Below, one piece after another: positions 41,692 to 53,859 of a stretch of 64,000 bases of DNA. Below the pieces are notes generated by a model. That model did no database searches and was not told where the DNA came from. It saw only the letters and a program-made list of their open reading frames with translations. The stretch's first letter is position 1, and each line of letters begins with the position of its first letter. This stretch comes from Grifola frondosa (taxonomy: Eukaryota > Basidiomycota > Agaricomycetes > Polyporales > Grifolaceae). Position numbers and translations under genes: made by a program. Location of the stretch: assembly GCA_001683735.1 (NCBI GenBank), contig LUGG01000011.1:1426001-1490000 (forward strand), written 5' to 3'.

Positions 41692-43904
41692 ATGTACACA
41701 ACCGCATCGGTGTTCTTCAAGACCTTGGCGGAGGCAGGCATAACGCATGCCTTCGTCAATTGGGGAAACGATCACCCGGCACTGCTCGAAGAGCTCGAGC
41801 GACAGCGCGTCGAAAGTGGGGGGAAGACTGTCCTCGAGATCGTTACCTGCCCCCATGAGATGGTCGCGCTCAGTGCGGCACAGGGATATGCTCAAGTTAC
41901 AGGCAACCCAGCGGCCGTCATCGTCCACGTAGATGTTGGCACCCAGGCAAGTCTCGAAGTGATCATCGTAATATAGATCTGGGGATTCATACTCGCGTCT
42001 ATTCCTGACGATAGAGTCAGGGATCAACGCGACTGTGATTCTGTCACCACGTTAGAAGCTGTGTTTTGATGCTTTCTAACGATGTTTTAGGGCTTGGCTG
42101 GCGCTGTGCACAATGTTGACAGAGGACAAGTCCCAGTGTTGATTTTCTCCGGTGCATCGGCTCACACTTCATATGGAGAACTCAAGGGTTCGAGAAACGA
42201 GTGGCCCATGTGGCTGCAGGGTAGGCACATTCCAGGAAATCCAGTTTCATAGACACTCATTTCTTGTAGATATTCCCGATCAGCCCGCTATTGTCCGACA
42301 GTACATGCGCTTTACATCGCAAATTCAAAGTGGCAAAAACGTTGCAAAAACGGTTATGCGCGCATTGCAAATGTATGTCTCTCATTTTGATGGCGGGAGT
42401 CTGTGGATAATGTCCGGTGCAGTGCTACTAGTCAACCGAAAGGTCCTGTTTACCTCTGGGCACGTCGCGATGTCACGGAGGAAGACGTGGACCAATCTGT
42501 GATACAAACTAAACAGGATATCAGCAAGTGGCCTGCCGTACTCGCAAGTGGTCTATCTCCTCTTGGTAAGTTGCATGATATCGGTTCATTCTCATTGAGC
42601 ATCCTCTAACATTATTCTAGCTGTCGAGACCATCACGAGTGCATTGTTGGAGGCGAAATTCCCTCTTATCATAACTGCGAATGCCGGGCGGAATCCACGG
42701 GCCGTCCCTCTCCTCGCGGAACTCTCCACATTGCTGGCTGTCGCAGTTTTCACGTCATGCCCATCTTCTGTCTGCATACCATCCAATCACCCATATTTTG
42801 TGGGCTCGTCATTCGGAGGGAAGAATGAGTATATTGACCAGGCCGATGTATTGATCGTCCTAGACGTAGATATCCCGTGGATAGACAGCAAAGGCAACAA
42901 ACCTCGGTCTGACGCCCGCGTCTTCGTCATCGACACAGACCCTTTGAAAACTACGTTCGGATGGTCCCATGTCGACGCGGAAATGCTTTGCAGAGCAGAC
43001 TCGGCTGTTGCTCTGGGCCAGATAATTGCCGCAGTGAGGAAGGCAGATGCTCACGCACCCGATAGCACAAAACCCCTCACGAGCGATATGGTGAAGGAAC
43101 GCGGACAGCATCTAGCTGCGGTTCACTCTACATTTGTGGACGCTCTCGATGCCGCTGAGGAGTCTGTGGCACCGGACGGCAAGACGCCGAGTGTGCCCTT
43201 CGTCCTCGCCACCCTGCGTGATGCTGTGCGCTCGCACACGCCCAGCCAGGGGCAGAAAGTGCTATGGCTAAACGAGGCAATCAGCAATTACCCACTCGTG
43301 TGGAACCACATGCGACCAGAGTCTCCCGGGAGCATGATCCAGTCAGGCGGATCGAGTTTGGGGTGGTCTCTCGGTGCGGCTGTGGGCGCATTCCTGGGAG
43401 GGAGGTCGCGCGCAAGGAGTATGACCTTTTGGCTGCTATTGTGGGGGATGGTGTGTTCTTGTTCGGAGTGCCCAGTACAGCGTACTGGATGGCGAGAAGG
43501 TATAACACGGTGCGTCTTGGCGGTTGTTCTTTTCAGAATTGTTCGACCACAATTCTGTTTGTCAGCCCTTCTTGACCGTCATCCTCAACAATGGCGGCTG
43601 GTTTGTAAGTGTTCAGAATCGGAATTCTGCCGTTATGTCTGACGCATTCGCACAGTCGCCCAAGAGTTCCATGCTCGGCGTGTACCCAGATGGTCTAGGA
43701 AGCAAGGTCTCCGGGCAGCAGCTCACAGTTGGACTCGGTCCAGATATGCCCGACTATGCCCAGATTGCCGTGGCCGCGGGCGGTGCTTGGGGTCGACGGG
43801 TGGAACGCGCAGACGAACTGCAAAGCGTGCTTGAGGAGGCAGTGAGGGTTGTCATTCAGGAGAAGAGATGTGCAGTTGTCGATTGCATGATAGAATCCAT
43901 ATAG
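41692..43904 (+). CDS. Thiamine-diphosphate-dependent enzyme, acetolactate synthase-like
   Basis: Seven exons fit: 41692-41946, 42091-42220, 42270-42372, 42423-42565, 42621-43509, 43566-43614 and 43656-43904, for about 605 residues. The N-terminal domain has TLAEAGITHAFVNWG and the cofactor-activating glutamate in CPHEMVAL. The middle domain has LIITANAGRNP. The C-terminal domain holds the diphosphate-binding GDGVFLFG and NNGGW. The class is acetolactate synthase, benzaldehyde lyase or 2-hydroxyacyl-CoA lyase; the reaction cannot be told from this. Intron 1 starts GCAAGT after CAG, so it is GC-AG, and at 144 bases is the longest here. One base is missing at 43396-43403, between LGWSLGAAVGAFLGG and EVARKEYDLLAAIVGDG. 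Exon lengths confirm the frame is one short. It may be a consensus error in the GGGAGGGAGG stretch. Confidence 0.85.
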
Positions 43905-44097
43905 TACGGCGAACATCTTGTCATGGAACACTGCATGTGTTGTAAAGTTGAGAGTATTAATCTAAATCCCTTGCCTTCGTGAAGGTGTGAGATGATCACG
44001 TGCGCATAGATGACCAGCGTGACCGCGCAACAGTGAGCCACAGTTTGTTAGTCCTAAGTCGAACCTTCAACGCCTCCGTATTGCTTCTGTCGGCATC

Positions 44098-46731
44098 ATG
44101 TTACCTCCATCCACCACATCAAGGGCCCGGTATAATGTCCCCATGGCTCTGCTCAAATCCAGCGAACGAACGGGCGGGTTTGACCCCAAGAAGGCTAAAT
44201 CCCGTAACTCAAGAAACATTGAGGATGCAAAGAAGGTCATCCTAGGACCTATGCCAGTTCAGAGTTTCATGGATGCTTTTATGGAGAACTCCTTCCCGGA
44301 GCAGAAAAAAGACTACATGCGTACGCCTTCGAAAGCATTTAATAGGGTACCGGTGTGTGGCGAGAAGGCCTCCGATATCACAGAACCTCTGGTGCGTCTT
44401 CCGCTTTCTATCTCCGTGATCGGGAATTTACAAGCGGTATTGTTGCATATATTGAAGCTATTGGCTCTCAATTCCACAACAAAGTACAAATCTCGCTGCC
44501 CTGGCTTCTTGTTCGAGAACACTTCAGCACGTATCAGACATCCAGGACGATTGAGCTCAATGAAACCGGACATTTGTTGCTTCTCCTCGCAACATCATGG
44601 TGCAGTGAGGTCGTCGAGCACGCGTTCTCGCATCGAACTAGGTTATGCGGCCCTCTTCTTCGAGATCAAGCCGGACCCGAAACAGGATTTCTTCTGTGAT
44701 CCCCCTCCCGACGCTGGTCCTGATGCTCGGGACAACCACCAATTCATCCTCAATATAGATGACGACGACACTAAAGAAAACGCGGAGCGTGCATTGGGTC
44801 AACACATAGCCTATGTCACGGAGATTTGCGCGAGACAGCATCGCACATTCTGCTTTTCGATATCAATGTCTGGCTCTTGTGCCCGACTGATCCGGTGGGA
44901 TCGCGCTGGCGCCATCGTTACGGAGTCTTTCGACATTCGTAAACACCCTGGGCACTTATGCGAATTCTTGTGGAGATTTTCCCAAGCATCCGAGCTCCAA
45001 CGAGGGTATGATACCACTGTTTATACAGCGAGCGAAGCCGAAGAGGTCATATTCCGCGAGGCCATTACTGCGCACGTGAAGCTTCAGCTTGAAGTAGATG
45101 GCGACGAGCTCGAGGAAGCCGTTCGGGAGCATTATAAGCCGGGTGTTGTCTCGGTCATCCCCATCGCAGTTGGGCATAAGGATGACCACCATGTTCGTCG
45201 TCGTTTTCTTGCATCTCGACCTGTGGTATCACCGCTTTGGCCATTCGGTCGCGGCACTCGTGGCTATTGGGTAGTCGATCCGGAGGATCAGCAGGTCGGT
45301 TTCCTGAAAGACACATGGCGATACGAAGGCGAGGAAGACGATCGAGAAGGTAATGTCATTGAAAGGTTGAACGCTCAGGACGTGTGCTTTGTTCCCCCAC
45401 TGGTTTGTCATGGAGATGTTCCAAACCATTTTTTGGGGGAAGACGAAGAATCAGAACGTGATGATAGTGGGTGGAATCCACTACTTCTATGACCCTTGCA
45501 CATTTTCATGAAACCGCAGATCTTCAATATAGTATTACGCATAAGTATGAATCGAGCCGCTGGGTGTGTGGTTCCAAACAGAGGAAGATTTCGGTATCTA
45601 AACACGATCATTATCGGCTAGTGGAAGGCGTGGCCGGGTACAGTTTGAAACGATTCAAAGGAACGGAAGAGCTACTGCACGCAACATACGACGTGTTTCA
45701 AGGTGCGTAGATGACCTTCGGTATTTGCTCGTGCTTCTTACCTCATTTTGCAGCAATGATTGACACCTCGACAAAAGATAATCGGATACACCGGGACATC
45801 AGCCTTGGTAACATTATCCTTGTCAAGGATCCGGGGAGTCGCGTGCGGCGAGGTTATCTCGTTGACTGGGAAGCGTCTTGCAAGATAGATGCTGAGGGCA
45901 AGGCTTGCGAGTCTGGTCGAACGGCAAGTAATACGTTTTGCGAGTATGAATTGCTGTTGATGGTTCGTCATGCAGGGCACGTGGCAATTCATGTCGTGCA
46001 AGGCGTTGTTGGACGAAAATGTGGTTCATTCCTTATCAGATGACATGGAGTCACTTCTCTACGTCGTGCTTTATTGCAGCCTAATTTGGCTGCCCAACCA
46101 AGATACTAGGCAGTCTTTGACGCAGAGGATCCACAATCTATTCAACAGATCGATGGTTCTTGGCGGGCGAACACTGGGTGGTGCTGGAAAGCACGCCCAA
46201 CTCTCGACGAGGACATTAACCCAACGTCTCACCTGGACCAACCCGCTAATCCAACAATGGCTAGACACAGTGATGGAGTATCGCAGTCCCCTTGAAAAGC
46301 CAGCGATAATCGTGTATCCTGAAAAATGGTCTGATCCGAAGCACCTCGATACATTTTGGTGCGATTTCCTTACGTCGCACACTTTAGAGGCGAATGACAG
46401 GATCGAACGTGATCTCCTGGATGTATCTTTAGATTCCGAGCCAACAGATTCGAATACTGTTCCTTCTACAGTTCCATCTGCCAAATGGGAAGCGCTCGAA
46501 GCTTCTATTCAAGATGTAGCTCCGGAGCGGCTCATGTCACGCAAAGGTCCAGCCACTTTCTCAAAATCAATAGCTACTCGACAAGAAGCAAATTCAAAGA
46601 AGCGGACATCCAGCGGCGATCGTGCATCAGCGCCTCTGAAGAAATCAAGGGATGAACCAGGTTTAGCGGACGCACCTATTCAAGCTAAGAAAAAAGGGTC
46701 CAGCCGCGCGAGTAGGAAACGAAGACATTAA
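44098..46731 (+). CDS. FunK1-type protein kinase
   Basis: Exons 44098-45466, 45520-45702, 45754-45923 and 45976-46731 give an open 825-residue protein. FunK1 kinases are a lineage-specific expansion in multicellular basidiomycetes. Visible family marks are KPDICCF, FFEIKPDPKQDFF, LGQHIAYVTEICARQHR, SGSCARLIRWDRAGAIVTESFDI, LCEFLWRFSQ, the catalytic loop IHRDISLGNIIL, the metal-binding VDWEA in place of DFG, and RTGTWQFMS after the activation segment. Intron 3 begins GCAAGT (45924) and is spliced to give GTWQF, so it is GC-AG. An optional 43-base intron near 44394 would give a different frame; reading through keeps the frame open. The last 60 residues are Lys/Arg-rich (KKSRDEP, AKKKGSSRASRKRRH) and look like a nuclear localisation signal. 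Confidence 0.88.
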
Positions 46732-47163
46732 TTAGAACATTGAATGCCGTATCCGGTGGTATTTATCTTTTTATATCCGATTATAGGTGAGGAAGGTGCG
46801 TGCACTACACGATTCCGATTTGATCAGCATGGGGGTGTTTGGGCGTGCGGGTGGAAATAGTAGTCGAGGCGAACTCGATTGTTATGCTCAAGTTTGCGCC
46901 CAGTCAGAAGATTCAACCATCGGACTGTCGACAATGATAGTAATACAACTAAGATCGTGATATGCATGTGTCTAGAATGTCAAGTAGTCCCCCTCGCGAG
47001 AAATTGATGTATTGGAACAAAGTCTGGGCGCCAAATTGTGGCAACGCGCGCGCTAGTTATAAGTCAGGCGCGCGTAGATACGTACCGACTGCCTCTTGAT
47101 ATACACCTCGACTCGACACTCATCAGAGAGCCCGGCTGCCGCGGAAAATTCGTGAATATTGAG
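46732..47163. other. Intergenic with upstream region of 2OG oxygenase A
   Basis: A TATAAG-like element at about 47058 lies 106 bases before the ATG at 47164. The GACTGCCTCTTGATAT stretch next to it recurs upstream of oxygenase B (near 50380, reverse strand). Confidence 0.4.
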
Positions 47164-48558
47164 ATGCCTGCACCTTGCAAACAACAGCTTCGACTTCTGC
47201 GTGCTGCTCTGCATGACAACCCCCTTTTGCAGTGGACCTTCCCTATCACCAATAACAATTTCATCCTTTACTACGGTAAAGGCAGTCCTGCGGGGTATGT
47301 TCACTTCTGAAGTTCAGCTCGCTCTTATTCGCATGAATTTGTCGCTGACTATGTGTCTTCTCTAGTCGCATTGACCTCTTAAACGCTATGAGAAGCTCAA
47401 GCATTTGACAGAATCTTGCCCGCCCACCTTTGGCATGGATCGCAAGGACGTCCTGGATGAGACATACAGGAAAGCTGGAAAGCTGGATGCTGCACATTTC
47501 GCCATCCAATTCGACCTCGAACGTTCTGGTCTTGCTGGGGGTGGTCATACTGGGCTCTTAGAAGGGCATGATGAGAAGAAGGCGATATCTGCGGAGTTGT
47601 ACAAACTGAATGTATACGGTCAGTCGCTTATCCTTATCCTGATTCGACGAACATACTTTGATTTGCTTTTAATAGGAAAAGATTCCTTCTTCAAAGCACA
47701 CAAGGACACTCCCCTGGCGGACTATGTTCGGGTCCCTTGTCATCGTGTTTCCCACTCCTCATGAAGGAGGCGCCTCTCTCTTCGCCACAATAGCAAGGAA
47801 TGGGTATTTGATCCGTCTAAGATTCTGGCCGATGAGCAGGAGCCCCGTATCGCTTACATCGCCTTTTACAGTGACGTCGAGCACGAAGTTGCTCTAGTCA
47901 CTTCCGGATATCGCGTTACGATCACATATAATCTTTACTTTGCTGAAAGTCCTTCGCCAAATGAGGTTGCCGCACACCCGCTTTCTACAAATGAGACTGA
48001 GCTCAAGGCCGTCTTTCAATCTCTCCTCGGTGACCCCACCTTCTTCCCGAGGGCGGTCACCTCGGTTTTGGATTGCGTCACCAGTATCCTATTCCCTCCC
48101 TTCGACATGGAAGGAAGGCGCTCCAGATGTGCTAAAGGATCTAGCTCGATGCCTCAAGGGTGGCGATGCTGTTCTCATGAAAGTTTGCCGTGAGCTCGGT
48201 TTGGACGCCTCACTCCAAATGACTTTCGAAGACGAGTTCGAATTGCTTGTGGTGATGTGTGACCAGGCCGTCAACTTTGATGAAGTCTATATGGACGACT
48301 GCATCTCGGATTTCCTGCGCCTGTATCATAATGGCAAGATTGTGAGCTATCTGAAGGATCGGTACCACTATTACGACAAGAGGGAGAAGCCGAAGCTCGA
48401 TCTGGAGGTGCATTGGGTCACGAAGAGGACAGACTTCAACAGGGTCCATCACCTATGTTGCATACGGTAACGAGCCGTCTTTACAATACGCGTATGGAGA
48501 TGTCTGTCTTCTCCTCCAGGTGGGAGGAATCGGCAACCGGGCCACAGTAGCGACGTAA
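47164..48558 (+). pseudogene. 2OG-Fe(II) oxygenase paralogue A, frame-broken
   Basis: Exon 1 (47164-47294) is intact and reads FPITNNNFILYYGKG. Exon 2 from 47366 loses frame within 40 bases, then recovers TFGMDRKDVLDETYRKAGKLD. In the catalytic exon the frame breaks after FFKAHKDTP and again after PHEGG. Later blocks, AYIAFYSDVEHEVALVTSGYRVTITYNLYF and VCRELGLDASLQM, are recognisable to TAA at 48558. The iron-binding H-x-D of HKD, the distal histidine of VEHEV and the 2OG-binding arginine of GYRVT are still present. At least three indels make a functional product unlikely. It lies head to head with nothing and tail to tail with paralogue B. Confidence 0.78.
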
Positions 48559-48925
48559 CGACATGCCCGTCTGTGGTTGATATTTTACATATCCTGATGT
48601 ACGCTAGTAGACAGCAATCGTGTGACACAGTCGAGGGTCACTACCAGACCCAGACGACTATTCTTAGCCTTGCAGTAGAAAGTCCAACTTGATCACCTTT
48701 GAAATTATACAAGATTAAGGTCGACTGCCACTGGGTACTGGCGCAACCTTCAAGAAGTGCCGGAACCCACCGTGCACTCTTCCTTGGACGCTGCTACTGC
48801 ACCGAGTAGTGGATTGCACGACCTTCGATCAGAATACTGATTGCGACATGGGTAAAGTAGTTACACGCTACCGATAGAATCGTATCGACTAAGATTGTAA
48901 GACGTTAGCAGCAAATTGGCACATC

Positions 48926-50341
48926 TTACTTCGCAGCTGTGGCTCGGCTGCCAATTCCTCCCACATCGATTAGAAGACAGATACCCCATACGCATATGCC
49001 ACTGACGGCTGTTGCCATATGCGGTGTAGGTAGACTTGACGCTGGTAAAGCGCGTCCTCCTCGTGACCCAACAGACCTCCATATCCAGTTTCTCCTTCTT
49101 CCAATCTGGGGATTGTAGTCCGTCCCATACACGGTCTTGAGATGGCTCACAGCCATGCCACCATATTCCCGGCGCAGGAAATCCAGGAGGGATCCTCCAC
49201 ATATGCTTGATCAAAATTGAAGGCATAATCACACATCACGACAACGAGCTTCTCCTCGTCTTCAAAGGCCATTTTGAGCGATGCGTCCAGCCCGAGCTCA
49301 CGGCAAACCATCATGAGGGCAGCATCGCTACCCTTCAGACGATCCTCCAGGTCCTCCAGCACGTCTGGATCGTTATCAGTTGAAGGAATAGGGTACTGGT
49401 GACGCAATCCAAAACCAAGGTGGCCACCCTCAGGCATAAAGGTGGGGTCGTCGAGAAGAGATTGAAAGGCAGTCTTGAGTTCACGCTCAATTGCGGAAAG
49501 CGGGTGCGCTGCGGCTATCTCACTCGGCGAAGGACTTTCAGAAAAGTAGAGATTGTACGTGATCGTAACGCGGTATCCGGAAGTGACTAGAGCAACTTCG
49601 TGCTCGACGTCACTGTAGAAGGCGATATAAGCGATACAAGGCTCTTGCTGATCGACCAGAAGCTTAGACGAATCAAAGACCCATTTTTTGTCATTCTGGC
49701 GCAGAGAGAACGCGCCTCCTTCATGAGGGGTTGGAAACACGATGACGAGGGATCCGAACATAGTTTTGCTGCGCGGCGTATCCTTGTGCGCTTTGAAGAA
49801 GGAATCTTTCCCTATTAAAAGCAAATCAACATATGTTCGTCCGAATCAGAGTGAGCGAGAGTTACGACTTACCATATACATTCAGTTTGTATAACTCGGC
49901 AGATGTCGGCTTCTTCTCGTCAAACCCTTCCAAAAGCCCAGATCGAACAACCCGGAGAAGGCCAGACCGTTCGGCGTCGAATTTCACGGCAAAGTGTGCA
50001 GCATCCAGCTTTCCAGCTCTCCTGTATGTCTCATCCAGGACGTCCTTGCGATCCATGCCAAAGGTGGCGGGATCGCAAGCTTCTGTCAAATGCTTGAGCT
50101 CTTCATCTGATGCGTTTAAGAGGTCAATGCGACTAGAGAAGACACATAGTCAGTGACGAATTCATGCGAATAAGAGCGAGTTGAATGTTCAGAAGTGAAC
50201 ATACCCCGCGGGATTGCCTTTGCCATAGTAAAGGATCGAGTTGTTACTAGTGATTGGGAACGTGCCACTGCAGAAAGGTGGTTGGTCGCACAAAATGGTA
50301 ACCAGACGCCGAAGTTGGTCTTCTTGCTGATATGTAGACAT
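48926..50341 (-). pseudogene. 2OG-Fe(II) oxygenase paralogue B, C terminus frame-broken
   Basis: Minus-strand exons are 50205-50341 (MSTYQQEDQLRRLV), 49873-50132 (LTEACDPATFGMDRKDVLDE) and from 49811. They are open through the catalytic core: HKDTPRSKTMFGSLVIVFPTP with H-x-D, DVEHEVALV with the distal His, SGYRVTITYNLYF with the 2OG-binding Arg, and HLGFGLRHQYPIP. After YVED, near 49200, the frame breaks, and it changes at least twice more before the stop at 48926. The double-stranded beta-helix core is complete, so a truncated protein could still be an enzyme, but the C-terminal about 100 residues are lost. The substrate of this basidiomycete family, which resembles prolyl hydroxylase-like proteins, is unknown. 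Confidence 0.76.
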
Positions 50342-50519
50342 TTTGATGTTTAGGGACAAGAGGGGGGTGGTCGCCTCTTGATATTTATTTACCGCCACTT
50401 ACGTCTCACGACGTCATTCCGCACGTGAAAAGGAGAACTAATAGGAGCCCCAAGTGATTGCTGAGGCAGGCAGACGATGTACCTCATAATTCCTCGGTTC
50501 CGCTCAACGAAAGGACCCG

Positions 50520-50775
50520 ACCCGACCTGCTAAACCGCCATTATAGAGTTTGACTCGGTCCAGACATGCCTGATCATGCCCGGGTTGCCGTGGCCCAGGG
50601 GGACGCGTGGGTTCGACTGGTGGAACGCGCGGACGAAATTGCAAAGCGTGCTTGAGGAGGCGGCGAAGGATGTCATTCACAAGAAGAGATGCGCAGTTAT
50701 CGATTGCATGATAGAATCCGTATAGCACAGCGAACGTCTTGCCACGGAGCATCCCAAGTGTTGCAAAGTTAAGAG
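50520..50775 (+). pseudogene. 3' fragment of the thiamine-diphosphate enzyme gene
   Basis: About 255 bases match 43725-43960, from GLGPDMPDYAQIAVA through RVERADE, VVIQEKRCAVVDCMIES and some 50 bases past the stop (CGAACATCTTGTCATGGA-like). Frames are broken by at least one indel. The rest of the gene is absent. The fragment lies directly 3' of oxygenase C, as a short dispersed duplicate about 6.8 kb from its source. Confidence 0.82.
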
Positions 50776-50791
50776 TAAATTCGGCGCGTCG

Positions 50792-52194
50792 TTACATCGC
50801 AGCTCTCACTCGGCTCCCAAATCCTTCCACCTGGACGACAAGACAGATGTCCCCATACGCGTATTCCACGCAGGGTTCGTTACCGTATGCAATGTAGGTG
50901 GACTCGACGCGGTTAAAGTTTGTCCTCTCCGTGACCCAACATACCTCCATGTCCAGTGTCTCCAGCCCCAGACCTGGGCTACTATAATCGAGATAGCTCA
51001 CATTCTTGCCACCGTAATTCGCGCGCAGGAAGTACGAGATGGGCTCCTCCAAATATGCTCCATCAAAGTTGATGGCTCGATTACACATCACGACAACCGA
51101 CCGCATGCGGTCTTCGAAAGCCATTTTGAGCGACGCGTCCAGCCGGAGCTCGCGGCAAACTTTCATGAGGACAGCATCGCTGCCTTTCAGACAATGTGCT
51201 AGGTCCACCAGCGAGTGTGACTCGTAATCAGTCCAAGGAATAGGGTACTGATGACGCAATCCAAAACCAAGGTGGCCGCCATCGGCCAGGAAGGTGGGTT
51301 CGTCGAGGAGTGCTTGAAAAACGGACTTGAAGTCACTCTCATATGCGGAAAGCGGGTGTGCGGCGGCGACCTCAGCGGCCAAAGGACTGGCAAAGTAGAG
51401 GTTATACGTGATCGTGACGCGGTATCCCGAAGTGACAAGAGCAACTTCGTGCTCGACGTCGCTGTAAAAGGCGATGTAAGCAATACGAGGCTCTTGCTCA
51501 TCGGCCAGGATCTTAGACGAGTCGAAAACCCATTCGTCGCCATTGTGGCGAAGAGAGAGCGCGCCGCCTTCATGAGGGGTTGGAAACACGATGACGAGGG
51601 ATCCGAACATAGTTTTGCTGCGCGGCGTATCCTTGTGCGCTTTGAAGAAGGAGCCTTTCCCTATTGAAAGCAAATCAACGTACGCTCGTCTGGAATCAGG
51701 ATGAGCGAGAGTTGCGACTGACCGTACACATTCAATTTGTACAACTCCGCAGATATCGCCTTCTTCTCATCATGCCCTTCCAAAAGCCCAGAACGAATCA
51801 CCCCAGCAAGACCAGAACGTTCGAGGTCGAATTGGATGGCGAAGTGCGCAGCATCCAGCTTTCCAACTTTTCTGTACGTCTCGTCGAGAACGTCCTTGCG
51901 AGCAACACCGAAGGTGGCAGGGTCGCAAGCTCTTGCTAAGTACTCGAGCTTTTTATTGGACGCATTTAAGAGGTTAACACGACTATACAAGACACATCGT
52001 CAGCGACGAATATATGCATGTGAAACGTGAATTGAGCAAGTAAACATACCCTGCAGGATAGCCTTTGCCATAGTAAAGGACAAAGTTACCACCGGGAATA
52101 GGCATAGTCCCACTGCAGAAAGGGGGTTGTTGCTCAGAGTGGTACGCAAAAGCTCAAGTTGCTCCCAGTGATGTGTGGGCATCTTCATGTTCAT
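50792..52194 (-). CDS. 2OG-Fe(II) oxygenase paralogue C
   Basis: Minus-strand exons are 52050-52194 (MNMKMPTHHWEQLELLR), 51723-51982 (ARACDPATFGVARKDVLDETYR) and 50792-51660. The 290-residue catalytic exon is fully open: GSFFKAHKDTPRSKTMFGSL with iron-binding H-x-D, SDVEHEVALVTSGYRVTITYN with the second His and the 2OG Arg, and a C terminus ending FGSRVRAAM. The only defect is one base short in a run of five C in exon 1 (plus-strand G5 at 52122-52126): NNP..FCSGT would read correctly with six. Exon lengths confirm the one-base deficit. If it is a base-calling error the gene is intact, about 424 residues. Function: non-haem iron dioxygenase of unknown substrate. Confidence 0.8.
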
Positions 52195-52697
52195 CACCGG
52201 ACGAGATAGGAGCCTGTTCATGATTTATGGCCACACCAAGGGTAACGTCCCAAGGAAAATAAGGGAAGGACGGGAAAAAACAGTTCCTGGCGAGCATATG
52301 AGAGTGCGAGAGTGACGATCGACCCCTTTCCCTCTGCTGCTGGCCAGGTAAGGAGCTCCCGCCCTCCACCGTGCGCGGAGCGGGGAAGACGGCAACGCGC
52401 ACGTGATGGGACCCACTGCAAGGTGGGACAACTCTATTTGTGCAAACTGCGGTATGGCCACTGGCGTCGGAGAACTGCAACGTTCAAGGTACCGCAGGTT
52501 TATGGCCGAATCCACGACAAATAATTCTGGATGAAAAAAAGGCGAAGTTACAGCAGTGCCCAGGAAGGTGACAGTATTGGATGACTGTGGCTAGAGATAC
52601 ATGCAGATGATGCGACGACCCAGACGTATTAGGACAAAGATTAAATCTGATACTCGTCAGCTCTCAGTTCCGCGATTAAAGATGGTGACTCACCCCA
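52195..52697. other. Intergenic, no gene seen
   Basis: Upstream region of oxygenase C and 3' flank of the F-box gene. No repeat or element was recognised. Confidence 0.35.
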
Positions 52698-53859
52698 CTA
52701 AACCTCTCTCCATAAAGTATCCGTCACGGCATCCTCGTCGAACACACATAGGTCATCCACGACGTTGATCATGAATCTGTCGAAGTCATACACGAATACC
52801 ACACGCGTAACAGAAGGACAGTACAGCCGCAGCTCACACGTAAGAGCACGCAACGCTGCACGGTTGGTGGGAGCGGGATCCCAATCAGTGACCTCGACTT
52901 CGATGCATCGGAGCCGCGACAAGCGCATAAGCAAACCGTAAAACTCGAGTCTCTGAATTGCGGCACGGGCGATCAGGAACGAGGATTCCACGAAGTAAGG
53001 ATGTGCAGACCTTCCGGCCATCTATTGGGAGCACCAACGTTCCGAGGTAGCACAAATCGTTCGCGGATGACGTAGTGTTGACGATAGAGATCAGGATCTC
53101 CAGCGAGGAATCTTGTGTATAGGATGAATCCGCGATGTCAAGGGCGCGAAAGCCTTTTTTAGATAGCCTGAGTGACGAAATAAGGGCTCTCATCTCTTCC
53201 CGCTTCTCAGCAACCTGTGTACGTGAGAAACAAGTCTTCAAACGCGTGACCGGACGACCAGGAATCAGCGCGATGGCGGCTTCTGTAAATGTGCATTCCA
53301 ATATTGACAAGGCAGGGAGCGAATCGGCATTTAATATAGAGGGTGGCGTAGAAGAAGGGATGACTTCTTGGAAGTCGGAAAGATACAGATCGTTTAGTCG
53401 TGATTGCGAGGAAAGAAAGGACGACAGATGTTCGTCCCACGCAAGGTCACAGTGGAAGTTGCGCAGTTGGAAAGTACATCCGTCCAGGATCCATGCCTTG
53501 GCCGTCTGGCCTCCATTATTGAGGTAGAGATTGAGAAAGCGGAGTCTGGTTAACCGTCTGAGAGCTCTCGCGACGCTCTGCCAGTAGTCGTCTGGTAGGG
53601 AAGACTGCTCCTCGTCACTATCCTCCTCGCCCTGGGCAAATATGGACAGTGCGACCACGAGAATTGCGAGACGAGGGGTACGAGCAAGGATGTCACATAG
53701 CAATGTCGTGTGATGGCAGCCACGAAGATGAAGGGTGTTGTACAAGGCCCGTTCTGCCGCGTATTGAAACCGCTTGGAAACCGTGCATAGAGAGGCCAAG
53801 ACTGCCCGAGAGCCAATGTATTGCACGATCAGATTGTAAGCTTCCAGAGGTAGTTCCAT
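52698..53859 (-). CDS. F-box-like protein, third subfamily, intact
   Basis: Two exons, complement(52698-52952, 53011-53859), give 367 residues without interruption. The intron has a GTCTGC donor and a TTCAG acceptor. The start MELPLEAYNLIVQYIGSRAVLASLCTVSKRF is a short F-box-like motif (residues 3-40). The body has leucine-rich segments (LRRLTRLRFLNLYLNN, LPALSILECTF). The end VTDWDPAPTNRAALRALTCELRLYCPSVTRVVFVYD is a block I know from agaricomycete F-box-like proteins. The expected role is substrate receptor for an SCF ubiquitin ligase; the target is unknown. It is unrelated at sequence level to the F-box copies at 9-27 kb. Confidence 0.82.
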
